Part shown: piece after piece, positions 6,594-14,884 of the stretch
Numbering within the stretch: the stretch's first letter is position 1
Layout of the letters: every line of letters starts with the position of its first letter
Assembly (NCBI RefSeq): GCF_021731785.1
Contig: NZ_JAKFWS010000024.1
Coordinates: 1 to 59,827, forward strand
Source of the DNA: Methylocystis sp.
Lineage (GTDB): Bacteria > Pseudomonadota > Alphaproteobacteria > Rhizobiales > Beijerinckiaceae
Direction: 5' to 3'
DNA: 59,827 nucleotides
Position numbers and translations under genes: made by a program
The notes under the pieces: generated by a model
Told to the model about the DNA's origin: nothing
Seen by the model: only the letters and a program-made list of their open reading frames with translations
Database searches by the model: none

Positions 6594-8666
6594 TCAGCGC
6601 CTATTGTTCCGGTCGGCGAGAATGCCAGGCATTTGCTTGCCAAAGCTCGCGAGCCGCTTTTCGACGTGAAGGATAATCTCGCCGTCACTCATGGTGCGCG
6701 CCGTCACTTCGACTGGCGCATTATTGTTGATCGTGATCTTTGGCGCGTTACCCCGCATGGCGACCGGGATGGACCGACCGTCTGGTAGCGGGACATAGGC
6801 TTCCGGAGACCGCCCTTCGCCAAACATAGCGAGCTGCGGACTGTCCGCGATCCCGCCGCCGGCATAGCGCCGCAGCGGCAGCGGGCCTGCGCTCGTCATG
6901 ATGCCGCCGTCGGCGAAATGGAACGGCGATCCGGAAAAAAGCGCCCCGCCGCTGAAGTAGCCTGTAGACTTCCCGCCTCCGAACATGCCCCCGAGCGCGC
7001 TGGCGCCGCCCTTAATGAGGCCGCCAAGCAAGCCGCTGTCGCCGCCCTTGCCAGTGCCAAAGAGGCTGTCAGTTATGCTGCGCGAAGCGATATCGATCAC
7101 TCTGCGCTTCATCTGATCGAGCGCGCTGTTTAAGAGATCGGCGGCGTCTTTGCCGGACCGCAGATCGTTCGCCATAGACGAAAACACGTCCTTGGATATG
7201 TCGCGAACGTCTCGCAACGTATCGGGCAAGTCTTCCACTCCAGCCTTTGCGGCCCTTTGGATGCGCTCTTTCGCTAACCCGGCTCCCGCGCGATGCGCTT
7301 TAGCCGCCTCGGCGCGCTGTTCGAACCGCGCCCTTGACGTGCCGGCCGCTTCCGGCTGAGCAATCCCGGATTCGCTCAACGGAATGAGCCGGCCCTTGAA
7401 CGGCGTCTCGCCGGTCACAAGCTCCCGAACCGTATCGAACGGATGCAGAAAGCCGCGCATGACGGCCTGCAGATTTAGCGAATCGGACACCGCCTGCGCG
7501 ATCGAGCCGACGATTTCATACCAGCCGAGCTTCAACGACGCGACCGGGTCGCCCAAGTCCTGAAACGCCTTCAAGAGCTTGTCGCTGGCGATCGCCGCGG
7601 CCTGATCGATCTGCAATTGCGTCTCATGGGCGGCGCGCGCCGCCTGGTCGAGATGGTCGCCCGTGCGGCCCGTCGCCTCGGCGAGCCTGCCCATGGACGC
7701 CGCGCCGCTTTCAATGGAGTCGAACAACTTGCGCCCGGCGTCTTCGCCAAACAGCGCCTGCGCCAGATTGAGCCCCTCGGCGCGCGGCAAATCCTGTATC
7801 TTGCGCTCGACGATATCAATGAATTCGCCGGCGGTCCTGGCTCTGTCGGCGACCTTCAGGAAGCCGGCGTCGATTTTCTCCAACGCGCTTTTGACCGCGC
7901 CTTCATTTCGGGCGAACTGCTCGAACTGTTGCGAGGCGTTGGCGAAAGCGCCCACCGCGCTCTTTTCGTCCAACCCAGCGCCGGCTCCGACAATCTTCGC
8001 GCCCTGAATTTGCTCGGCCGATAGACCGGATAGTTTCGCAGTTTCGCCGATCTTGGCGAGAGCGCTTTCGGCTTTCAGCGCTGCGACTTCGATCCCAGCG
8101 ACGGCCGCTGTCAGTTGGACAGCAATGCCGATCGGCGAAGTGAGCGCGCGCACCGCGCCAGCGCCGAACGAGCGCAGCGCGCCGGCCGCGCCAGCCCCGG
8201 ACGATCCGAAAATATCGGCGATTTGGCTGCCTTGCTGAAACAGAACCGTCAACGGCGACTGTCCGCCGGCGAGCGACACGCCCACGTCCTGAAATTGTCT
8301 GCTTAGATTTATCCATTCGTGACGGGCAAGCCCCGTGGCGCGCGCATTGTCGTTGACCGCAGAAGTTAGCCGCCGGTGGCGCTCGGTAGCAAGATCAAGC
8401 ACCCGCTGCGCGTCGGCCTGTGTCCGCACCCCGGCGGCGACTGCGGCGTTGGCCCTGACATAGGTCGACGCCACCTGGGAAGCGCTGCGCGCCTGCGCAT
8501 CGAGGCTCTTTTCCAGCCGGTCGAATGAGCGCGCCGCTTCCTTGGCCTCTTTCGACAGGCCCTGCATTGCAGCGTCGCCCGTTTGGCCGATCTTACGCAG
8601 CGCGGCCTGGATTTTCTCGTCGCCTTCGACGCCGAGGCGCAGCGTGACGCTTGCTTTAGCGGCCAT
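6594..8666 (-). CDS. phage tail tape measure protein
   Basis: A 690-residue protein with the hallmarks of a short tail-length tape measure. There is a beta start (ASVTLRLGVEG), then long helical and coiled-coil parts (residues about 40-120), and a conserved central block (LSRQFQDVGVSLAGGQSPLT, then VLFQQGSQIADIFG) found in prophage tail-length proteins of the TMP_2 type. A Gly-rich hydrophobic section follows (GGLIKGGASALGGMFGGG), then the typical C-terminal MFGEGRSPEAYVPLPDGRSI. It determines tail length and is packed in the tail tube in siphoviruses. No other recognisable tail gene is adjacent. Confidence 0.85.
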   Translation of the reverse strand: MAAKASVTLRLGVEGDEKIQAALRKIGQTGDAAMQGLSKEAKEAARSFDRLEKSLDAQARSASQVASTYVRANAAVAAGVRTQADAQRVLDLATERHRRLTSAVNDNARATGLARHEWINLSRQFQDVGVSLAGGQSPLTVLFQQGSQIADIFGSSGAGAAGALRSFGAGAVRALTSPIGIAVQLTAAVAGIEVAALKAESALAKIGETAKLSGLSAEQIQGAKIVGAGAGLDEKSAVGAFANASQQFEQFARNEGAVKSALEKIDAGFLKVADRARTAGEFIDIVERKIQDLPRAEGLNLAQALFGEDAGRKLFDSIESGAASMGRLAEATGRTGDHLDQAARAAHETQLQIDQAAAIASDKLLKAFQDLGDPVASLKLGWYEIVGSIAQAVSDSLNLQAVMRGFLHPFDTVRELVTGETPFKGRLIPLSESGIAQPEAAGTSRARFEQRAEAAKAHRAGAGLAKERIQRAAKAGVEDLPDTLRDVRDISKDVFSSMANDLRSGKDAADLLNSALDQMKRRVIDIASRSITDSLFGTGKGGDSGLLGGLIKGGASALGGMFGGGKSTGYFSGGALFSGSPFHFADGGIMTSAGPLPLRRYAGGGIADSPQLAMFGEGRSPEAYVPLPDGRSIPVAMRGNAPKITINNNAPVEVTARTMSDGEIILHVEKRLASFGKQMPGILADRNNRR

Positions 8667-8683
8667 TGGTTAGTCCTTCCCGT

Positions 8684-8796
8684 TCAATCAGTCGGCGATG
8701 CGCCCAAGTCGCTGGCGAACGGCAGCGCGAAGCCGCCGCCCGCCTTGTCGTAGGAGACGCGTCAACAATCACGCGGTCGACCGCGTGGCCAGTCAC
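8684..8796 (-). pseudogene. coding-like stretch between phage genes, frameshifted
   Basis: On the minus strand a GTG overlapping the previous stop opens VTGHAVDRVIVDA. A neighbouring frame then reads VSYDKAGGGFALPFASDLG followed by ASPTD and a stop just before the tape-measure ribosome site. Joining them needs a one-frame change near 8758. It looks like a small phage gene broken by an indel. Support is compositional only. Confidence 0.3.
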
Positions 8797-9065
8797 GCCG
8801 ATCCGCCGAGCATTTTGAACAGACCCTTCGTTTCTGCGCGTTTGAAGGCCGCGAAGTCTTCGAAGCAAAGGAATTCACCACGGATCTTCGGATCGCGGTC
8901 GAATTCGGCCCTAAGCGTCTCGTTCGTGAGCTCATGCGATGCAGTGACAGCATGGGCCGGCGTGGGCGCGGCAACATGGCCTCGTCGCTGCGCAACTGCG
9001 GCGTAATTTGTTTCGGCGAGGGCGAGCCTTTCGGCTGCGGCGAGCGCGGTTTCATCGAAAGTCAT
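8793..9065 (-). CDS. hypothetical phage protein (90 aa)
   Basis: Start chosen at MTFDETALAAAERLALAE because GGAGGCAAACAAA directly precedes this ATG; the frame is open further upstream without a ribosome site. The protein is an acidic helix, then a short linker and the block LRAEFDRDPKIRGEFLCFED and AAFKRAETKGLFKMLG. Such small helical proteins with an EFDRD-x-x-x-x-EF motif recur in alphaproteobacterial prophages between head and tail genes. The role is unknown. Confidence 0.6.
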   Translation of the reverse strand: MTFDETALAAAERLALAETNYAAVAQRRGHVAAPTPAHAVTASHELTNETLRAEFDRDPKIRGEFLCFEDFAAFKRAETKGLFKMLGGSA

Positions 9066-9169
9066 TTTGTTTGCCTCCAGAGTGCGTGAACGAGCGCGCG
9101 GCCAGCCGGTCATGTGAACTGACCGCGCGCCCGACCGTCGGCGGGAAACTGAACCGCCGCCGGAATTCG

Positions 9170-9937
9170 TCATTCGGCCGCCTGCAGACGCTCGGCGACG
9201 CCATCGCGCAGCGCCCGCGCCTTTGCGCGAAGCGGCGTGACGATAAGCTTGTCGGCCGCGATCGGCGCGGCATGGATGGCGCATTCCTCGCCAACGAGAC
9301 CGGCGTTTCTCTGCGTCAATAATCCGCCCTCGAAGGTGCAAACGTGAAGCGCGCGTGAGACGGCAGCGCCGCCCATTCTCGCGAGGTGCGGCGGACATAC
9401 CGTCTGTTCGAAAACATCGGGCGTGGCGTTGAAAAGCCCATTGCTTAAGATCGCCCGCGCGATGTCTTCTTTGGTCGCCGCCGACGGCGGCATTCCGGCA
9501 CTCCCCGGCTTCGCGATGTGGGTTTCCTCGGGAATTACCTTCAGGAGATTGCTGAAGGCTTCCGCGACCGGCGCGAGTGTCTTTTCCAACTCTTTCGACG
9601 CCGCCTCGATAGCCGACGCATCGCGCTCATGTTCGCTGGCCAGGCGTTCGCGTTCGGATTTATCGCGCGCGCGTTCGATGCGCTCGACCAGCTCCAATTC
9701 GGCAAGTTCGAGCCTTTCGAGGCGAATTTGCGCGAGATTGGCGTCGGCGTCCAGTTTCGCAATGTCTGCGTCGGCCATGTCGCTGAGCAGCGCGTCAGCT
9801 CGCCGGGCGCCGTGGCTCTCGACGACGGTTTCAAATTCTTTTCGCTCGGCGCGTAGACGGGCGAGGCTCGCCTCCATTTCCGCGATCTGCGACGCGGGCG
9901 CCGACTTCTTCGTCTTCAGAAAATCCAGAACGCTCAT
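9170..9937 (-). CDS. coiled-coil phage protein (255 aa)
   Basis: The 255-residue protein starts MSVLDFLKTKK and is a continuous charged coiled coil to about residue 130 (IAEMEASLARLRAERKEF, LELVERIERARDKSE). The C-terminal half is globular with a Cys (VCPPHLARMGG, HVCTFEGGLL, GEECAIHAAP). It overlaps the upstream gene by 4 bases (ATGA). Such a long helical protein in this position could be a scaffold or structural assembly factor; I cannot name a family. Confidence 0.6.
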   Translation of the reverse strand: MSVLDFLKTKKSAPASQIAEMEASLARLRAERKEFETVVESHGARRADALLSDMADADIAKLDADANLAQIRLERLELAELELVERIERARDKSERERLASEHERDASAIEAASKELEKTLAPVAEAFSNLLKVIPEETHIAKPGSAGMPPSAATKEDIARAILSNGLFNATPDVFEQTVCPPHLARMGGAAVSRALHVCTFEGGLLTQRNAGLVGEECAIHAAPIAADKLIVTPLRAKARALRDGVAERLQAAE

Positions 9938-10335
9938 TGCGCCTCTCCGATTTCACTTTCGGGAGAAGCTTCGTCTGGAAATTTATGCAATCGCAAGCAG
10001 CCGCAATTGCATTTTTTGGCTATGTCGATAATTCGGCGCGCCTTCAATCCCTCGCCATTGCGTGAGCAGGCGATCCGGTGGAGCGCCTGGCGCTGCGGCG
10101 AGCCGTCAACTATGCGCGCCCACCTTTCGCGAGGCCACGCTGTGCTGAGATAGCGATTGAGGTCCCGCGCGAGAGCCGCAGCGCGTCTCGTCAACGGGCC
10201 TTCGTAAATCTCCAACGCCGTGACGATCGCGCTCGTCCGCTCTTGTGCCGCCATCTCAGCCGCACGGCGGCGCAGCTCGGCGGCCCGAGACTCGTGCTCT
10301 TCGGCTTGGCGGAGAAGGATGTCGGGCGGCGTCAT
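9934..10335 (-). CDS. hypothetical phage protein (133 aa)
   Basis: Start chosen at MTPPDILLRQAEEHESRA because this ATG overlaps the stop of the upstream gene; the frame also extends upstream without a signal. The N-terminal 50 residues form a charged helix (RAAELRRRAAEMAAQE). A central RWARIVDGSPQRQAL and a Cys pair (KKCNCGCLRLHKF) follow. It is likely a small structural or packaging accessory of the phage module. The ATGA overlaps on both sides show it belongs to one translation-coupled block. Confidence 0.6.
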   Translation of the reverse strand: MTPPDILLRQAEEHESRAAELRRRAAEMAAQERTSAIVTALEIYEGPLTRRAAALARDLNRYLSTAWPRERWARIVDGSPQRQALHRIACSRNGEGLKARRIIDIAKKCNCGCLRLHKFPDEASPESEIGEAQ

Positions 10336-10882
10336 CGCTCGCGAACGCCGCCCTTCTTGCTGCGAGCCCCCTTGGCGTCTTCGGCCGCGCGTTTCCAGTC
10401 GATGCGCAGACCCATCGCGCGCGGCCAAATAGGCGGATCGTCCGCATGCTCATACGGGCCAACGCCGATCCGGCGCATGAGGTCTTCCGCGCGCTCGGCG
10501 AACAGCGTGGGCATGGTCTGTTCGACCCTCTTCGCCGTCTCGATTGTCGCCCCTGCGTCATCCGCGGCTATTGCGGCAAGGGCTCCCACATCGCGAACGA
10601 GCGACAGAACGGCAAAAAGAATGCCCCGGTCGAAGTGATTTTCACAGTCGCGCACCGGAATAAGCCAACCGGGACATTCCGGCGCTTGGACACTCGAAAC
10701 CGGCCTTGCGCCAGGGGGGCGCTCGCTCGCCATGCCGTGCCAACAAGTGACGCTGAAACTCGCCCTCCCGGGAGCTTTGGCAAATGGCCGGACTTCATCT
10801 TTCTAACGACCAACGTGCGTGAAACCCCCTCGCGCCGGGCAAATTCAGCTGGGGTTAGGCCATCGCCTGGTTTATCGCTCAT
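10332..10882 (-). pseudogene. Nu1-like HTH protein plus C-terminal domain, apparent frameshift
   Basis: The first frame begins MSDKPGDGLTPAEFARREG with a helix-turn-helix (FARREGVSRTLVVRKMKSG) and SASLVGTAWR, as in Nu1 or small-terminase-like packaging proteins. A second frame (open from 10733 to 10332) encodes CPGWLIPVRDCENHFDRG, then ALAAIAADDAGATIE and YEHADDPPIWPRAMGLRID, which normally forms the C-terminal part of the same polypeptide in relatives as I recall them. A run of six G (six C on the coding strand, 10714-10719) lies at the junction; one extra base fuses the frames. It could be a real indel, a programmed shift or two overlapping genes. Confidence 0.55.
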
Positions 10883-11344
10883 TTTTGGACGATCCTCTTT
10901 TTTGAGCAGAGAAGCCCGCTGAGCGCGATAGAGCGTCGCACGCTATGCAGGCGGCTTGGCTTTGCGAAAGACGCACGGGGGGCCGGTTTCTGGCTCGGGA
11001 AACGAAGCGAAACACCTTTTTGACCCTCGCACCTACAGAAACCCCGTGCCCCCGCTTTACCCGTATTGCCCCAATCGCCAGAAGGACCCGCGAGGGGGGG
11101 TATGGCCAGTCATGGCCTCGCCCTCTCTGCTTCGATCGCCGCGACGAGGCGGGCGACGCGCGCGCCGGGCCAAAGGGCGCGGCATAGGCGCGCCGTATGC
11201 AGCTCGTCGTCGCCCTCTGCCCCACCTGCGAAGGTGTGGCGTTGCAAGGTGAGGCAGCGGGGCGTTTGCCTTGCCCCACCACCACCCCATAAGGGGTGTG
11301 GGGTGTGGCGGGGCGCCGCGAGCGATGTTTTGTAGGTGGGGCAG
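10883..11344. other. 462-base non-coding region with G/C tracts and inverted repeats
   Basis: No convincing gene. It holds several poly-G runs (near 10976, 11094) and a cluster of GGGG/CCCC blocks at about 11270-11320. An imperfect inverted repeat there pairs CCCCACCACCACCCC with GGGGTGTGGGGTGTGG-like sequence. It separates the replication block (11345-14755) from the structural block (6317-10882), both on the minus strand. It probably contains the end of the early transcript and a promoter for the later genes; a replication origin is also possible. Confidence 0.45.
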
Positions 11345-12604
11345 TTAGTCATTGGCTGGCGTCCCCACTTCGACATAGATGCGGGTGTTCCGCTTGTCGT
11401 CTTTGCCATCGACTTCGACGAGCGCGCCGGTCGATTTCCAGATTTTCAGAAGCCCGTTGATTTTGGCGCGATGGCGTTTGTCGCTCACGTCCAGCTTCAT
11501 CGCCTTTGCGACGGCCTTGCCTACCCAATCTTCCGCTTGGACGTTGGCTCGCCATTTGCCTTTATCGACTTCCTCTTGCACAGCGCGCAGATCGTGAACC
11601 GAAACGTTATCAAGTGGGTCGGGCCACTCCCAAGGCGTCGCGACTCCGACAAGGTCGTCTGGTCCGCCGTTGCCATTACCCAGGGAAACGGAAGCAAGAT
11701 GAAACCACTCGCTCTTGTCCGATTGGGGCGCGAGATTCGCCTTGGCGTCGTCGACACGGAAATAGAGCCTTCGATTTTCGACGCCCGCTTTGGCCGCTTC
11801 GTCCACCGTCATGACGTTGAGCACGCGCAAATGGCGAACGGCTCCTATCAGTGACGACGCGCCGCGAGCGTCTTCGGCGGTGACTTCAGCGCCGCCCGTC
11901 TTCCTTACGTGATGCACAAGATCGATTGCGCAGCCGGTTACGTCGGCGATCTTCGCCCACGTTTTCGCGACTGCATCGATGGCGTTATTGTCGTTTTCGG
12001 TAACGCGGTGAGACGAAACGAACGGATCTATGCGCACGACATCGATGCAGTCTGCGACGATGGCGGCGATGACGGCTTCGACGACTGGCGTGGCGATAGT
12101 GAATCCGTTGCGCACCATATGCGCGATGATGATTTCCTGCTCACGCCCGCTGTCGAGAAAGAGGCGGTCGCCGATGTCTTCCTCCTTCACGCCATAGTGC
12201 AGGCAAATCGCCGCGATGCGTTTTTCGAGTTCGTCGCGCGGGTCTTCGCCATTCCAAGACCAGACCCGCAGCGGCGCGATGATGCGCTGGCCCAACAGGT
12301 CGCACCCCGTCGACATCGCCACGTCCTCGGCGAGTCCGAGTATGGACTTGCCGACACCTCCCGCCGCAACGGTTGCGCTGACAAATTTTCGAATGAGGTG
12401 ACGGCCATACTGCCATTGCCTTGTCTGCATTGACGCCGGGTCGCGCCAGATGAATGGCGACGGCTTGATGATGATTGGCGGCTTTGACTGCTCCACGTGA
12501 ATGCGCGCATCGTGCGTCAACTGTTCGCGCTCCGCGCCGTTGGCGGAGTCGCCAGGGGTGAAGCGGGCGACGATGCGCCCGCCCTTGTGTGGCTCTGGCG
12601 TCAT
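11345..12604 (-). CDS. RepA-like AAA ATPase / replicative helicase
   Basis: A 419-residue RecA-fold NTPase. Walker A is AAGGVGKS at residues 80-87, and the Walker B-like strand is IDVVRIDPFVSSH. A DLVHHVRKTGG motif follows and DARGASSLIGAVRHLRVL matches the AAA_25 / RepA-type hexameric helicase pattern. It overlaps the upstream primase by 4 bases (ATGA). In phage-like elements this pair unwinds and primes the element's own origin in the cytoplasm. The C-terminal 120 residues include a winged-helix-like segment (DKRHRAKINGLLKIWKSTG). Length is normal for the family. Confidence 0.8.
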   Translation of the reverse strand: MTPEPHKGGRIVARFTPGDSANGAEREQLTHDARIHVEQSKPPIIIKPSPFIWRDPASMQTRQWQYGRHLIRKFVSATVAAGGVGKSILGLAEDVAMSTGCDLLGQRIIAPLRVWSWNGEDPRDELEKRIAAICLHYGVKEEDIGDRLFLDSGREQEIIIAHMVRNGFTIATPVVEAVIAAIVADCIDVVRIDPFVSSHRVTENDNNAIDAVAKTWAKIADVTGCAIDLVHHVRKTGGAEVTAEDARGASSLIGAVRHLRVLNVMTVDEAAKAGVENRRLYFRVDDAKANLAPQSDKSEWFHLASVSLGNGNGGPDDLVGVATPWEWPDPLDNVSVHDLRAVQEEVDKGKWRANVQAEDWVGKAVAKAMKLDVSDKRHRAKINGLLKIWKSTGALVEVDGKDDKRNTRIYVEVGTPAND

Positions 12605-13579
12605 TGTCGTTTGTCCCGCAATAAGTCGTTGGCGTCTTTGAAGCCGTCAGGCGGCGTCCAAATCGCGACGTCATGCCCCGCGGCAGCCCAGCGCGGCCCC
12701 GCGTCGCGCCACGCGGACTGCGAAGCGCCGGCGTCATTCTCGCCGGAGATGGTGATTTGCCCCCAATGGAAGGGCGGCTCGAAAGTTCGGAACCGGCCCG
12801 CGCCGGCAAGCGCGACGCAGCCCTGAAATCCAAGCTTGCGCATGGCGAGCGCCGTCTCGACGCCTTCCGCGATCGTCGCGCTTCCGGCATAAAAGCTCTC
12901 GAAAATCGAGCTCCAGAAGACGACGGCGTTCTCCATCGCGCCGAGTGACCGGCGCTCGACCTTGCGACCATGATCGTCGAGACGGATTCGCTGAACCGCG
13001 ATGATCAATTCCGGATCGCGCAAGACTTGGCTCTCGACTTCGTCCAGATCCCCGAGCCGCCCGCAGACGCCCATGATGGCGCGCGCGTCGCGTAGGGCGC
13101 AGATCAGCGCCGGCGATCGGGTAAGCTTGTCGCCATCACGAAACGGGCAAGCCGAATGGGAAACGCAGCGTCAATGCGAGCGCATCGTCGAGAACGCCAG
13201 ACAATCCGCGCTCGATGGCAAGGTAATGCTCGCCGAGCGTGCCGCGCGGGTCTGTCGCCTCGAAAAAGAGCGTGCGCGCCTTGTCGCGCGTGCGCGTGTC
13301 GGGATCGTGCAAAACTGGCGAGGTCGGCCGCGCAGCGCGTTCGACGGGATCGCGGGCCAGGCCCAGCCGGCCGCGCACATAATCCTTGCAATCGCGCCAA
13401 TCGTCGCCAGCGAAGGACTTCGCAACGAAGCCGTCCGGCGCTGTTGGCGACATACGCACGGCGAGACTGCGGTCGCGTCTGCTATGTCCCGGTCCAGGGC
13501 AAAGGACCTGCCCGTTGCTGACTTCGCCGCCAAGGGCGTGCGCGATCTGACGAAGGTTCACGATCGGGGGCGCCGTCAT
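12601..13579 (-). pseudogene. Toprim-domain primase, frameshifted
   Basis: The 5' frame (MTAPPIVNLRQIAHALGGEV, with CPGPGHSRRDRSLAV and a TLGEHYLAIERGL helix) is the N-terminal part of a phage/plasmid primase-helicase of the DUF7146-Toprim type. It stops at 13136 after LRFPFGLPVS. The next frame continues ACPFRDGDKLTRSPALICAL, RDARAIMGVCGRLG, then the Toprim core (IAEGVETALAMRK, VALAGAGRF, ENDAGASQSAW) to DGFKDANDLL. Removing one base from the GGG at 13158-13160 fuses them. Primase activity is therefore probably lost, unless the shift is a sequencing error. Confidence 0.7.
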
Positions 13580-13950
13580 CAGACAGCCCTCCCGTTGCGC
13601 CGTAGAATTTCGTCAAATGCTTCCGCGCAAGACCAGTCGTCATCAAAGAGAAGTGGCAACCGGTTGTGAGCTGACTGCGGCGGTAAACAGAAGACAGTTA
13701 CGCGCGCGGGCGGTAAATTCGGTCCCTGGTTCCTCGCGATCGTCATGAGCTTGTAGCCAGGCCCGGGAGCGCCGTGGCTACGCATCGCCTCTTCACGAGG
13801 CGTTGCCTCTCTCAGGCGGTATCTGCGTTCCGGATGCAGCCCGAAATATAGGCGGTCGATTTTCTCACCCGCATCATGCGCGGGAGACGCTTGCGTCCCT
13901 GCCCTGGCGGCGCGCGGCTCGAACCTATCTCGGTCGAAGGAAGCGCTCAT
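13579..13950 (-). CDS. hypothetical phage early protein (123 aa)
   Basis: A 123-residue basic protein without recognised domain. Notable segments are RLYFGLHPERRYRLREAT, GPGYKLMTIARNQG and VFCLPPQSAHNRLPLLFDDD with a C-terminal acidic helix ending EILRRNGRAV. Translation-coupled by overlaps to the primase gene downstream and the TSCPD-like gene upstream. Probably an early replication-associated gene of the element. Confidence 0.55.
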   Translation of the reverse strand: MSASFDRDRFEPRAARAGTQASPAHDAGEKIDRLYFGLHPERRYRLREATPREEAMRSHGAPGPGYKLMTIARNQGPNLPPARVTVFCLPPQSAHNRLPLLFDDDWSCAEAFDEILRRNGRAV

Positions 13951-14258
13951 GACTGCGCCTCCGCGACAATCGCATCGAGCGCAGCCCCAAGAACGCCGGC
14001 GGGACGGCCCGCTCCGTCGCGCGTCAGAGCAGCCCGGATTGCAGCTTCAGGCGTTCCGAATTGCAGCGCCAAGGAGAGACAAACAGCCGCATCGCGAGCA
14101 TCGTCTGCGGCATCGTTTGATGGCTTTGGAGCGTCGATAAAAAGCTCTGCAAGCCTTCCATCGGGGAAGCAGGAGAAGGTCGCGGTATAGGCAGAGCCAC
14201 GAAATTCAAAGCCGATGGTTTCGCGCGCGCGGCGGTTTGGGAGGCGGTGGCGTTTCAT
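13947..14258 (-). CDS. TSCPD-like domain protein
   Basis: A 103-residue protein starting MKRHRLPNRRARETIGFEF, with ATFSCFPDGRLAELFIDA and ARDAAVCLSLALQFGTPEAA, then IRAALTRDGAGRPAGVLGAA. This matches the stand-alone TSCPD-type proteins (named after a ribonucleotide reductase C-terminal domain) found in alphaproteobacterial phages and islands. The Cys of the TSCPD motif is present in weakened form. It starts at the ATG overlapping the previous stop; the same frame extends upstream without a ribosome site. The exact role is unknown, possibly nucleotide metabolism. Confidence 0.7.
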   Translation of the reverse strand: MKRHRLPNRRARETIGFEFRGSAYTATFSCFPDGRLAELFIDAPKPSNDAADDARDAAVCLSLALQFGTPEAAIRAALTRDGAGRPAGVLGAALDAIVAEAQS

Positions 14259-14521
14259 CGCGCGCGCTCCCCGAGGAAGACCACCAACGTCTCGATGCTG
14301 TCGCCGCGCGCGCCGGTCGCGTCGTCGCGCCAGCGCCAGCTCAGACGATTCACGCGAAGCCGTGGCCATCTGCGGGCGAGCGCGGCCCGGCTCGGCAGCA
14401 ACGCTTGCGAGGGGGAAGCAGTGGGCTTATGGTTCGAAGTGCAAGCCGCCAAACCTTGCACCTTCAGGGAGCCGTTCGCCGCGTGACGCGGCGCCGGCTT
14501 TCCCCGTTTATGGGCTGCCAT
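14255..14521 (-). CDS. small basic phage protein (88 aa)
   Basis: An Arg-rich 88-residue product (SRAALARRWPRLRVNRLSW, then SIETLVVFLGERAR). It is joined to the TSCPD-like gene by an ATGA overlap and starts 3 bases after the AlpA-like gene stops. No family is recognised. The high charge and overlapping layout suggest a small nucleic-acid-associated early gene, but a chance ORF filling the gap cannot be excluded. Confidence 0.4.
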   Translation of the reverse strand: MAAHKRGKPAPRHAANGSLKVQGLAACTSNHKPTASPSQALLPSRAALARRWPRLRVNRLSWRWRDDATGARGDSIETLVVFLGERAR

Positions 14522-14524
14522 CGA

Positions 14525-14755
14525 TCACGCGGCGCGTGCGTCGGAGGTGGAGGTCTGCGGCTCACTGAGCTTGCTCTGCGCCCAGCGGTCGAGAGCTTCC
14601 TCGGTGTAGACGACGATGCGACCTGCGCGCTGGTAGACCGGGCCGAGGCCTGTTACGGCGCCCTTGCAGAGCGTCTGATAGGAGCCGAAGCCGTATTTTT
14701 CGTTGAGATATTTTGCCGCCGCTCGGCGACGCAGATAGCGCACAACCATGCTCAT
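14525..14755 (-). CDS. AlpA-like / excisionase-type HTH regulator
   Basis: A 76-residue winged-HTH protein. RYLRRRAAAKYLNEKYGFG is the MerR/AlpA-type first helix pair, and VYQRAGRIVVYTEEALDRWA is the wing and final helix typical of phage AlpA and excisionase proteins. Members bind DNA near the integrase or early promoter and control excision or early transcription. It heads the minus-strand early block, and direct repeats resembling operators lie just upstream at 14841-14876. Confidence 0.75.
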   Translation of the reverse strand: MSMVVRYLRRRAAAKYLNEKYGFGSYQTLCKGAVTGLGPVYQRAGRIVVYTEEALDRWAQSKLSEPQTSTSDARAA

Positions 14756-14840
14756 TTGCGGATCGTCCCTGATCGGAACGCTGCGGGCCTATTCCCGCAA
14801 GCCGCAAATAGCTACGGACAAAATGAAGCGCGTGTATCCG

Positions 14841-14876
14841 ACAAAAATACCGCCAATCTCCATCAAAAGTCCGCCA
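14841..14876. promoter_or_regulatory. direct repeats upstream of the AlpA-like gene
   Basis: Two similar 13-15 base units, ACAAAAATACCGCCA (14841-14855) and TCAAAAGTCCGCCA (14863-14876), are spaced about 22 bases apart, two helical turns. A weaker third copy may continue at 14874. This is a plausible operator for the AlpA-like regulator or the integrase region. Confidence 0.4.
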
Positions 14877-14884
14877 AAAATCCA

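Noticed and set aside
10872-11285. Minus-strand frame of 137 codons
   Set aside because: Composition is driven by the G/C tracts and there is no ribosome site or family motif; treated as non-coding.
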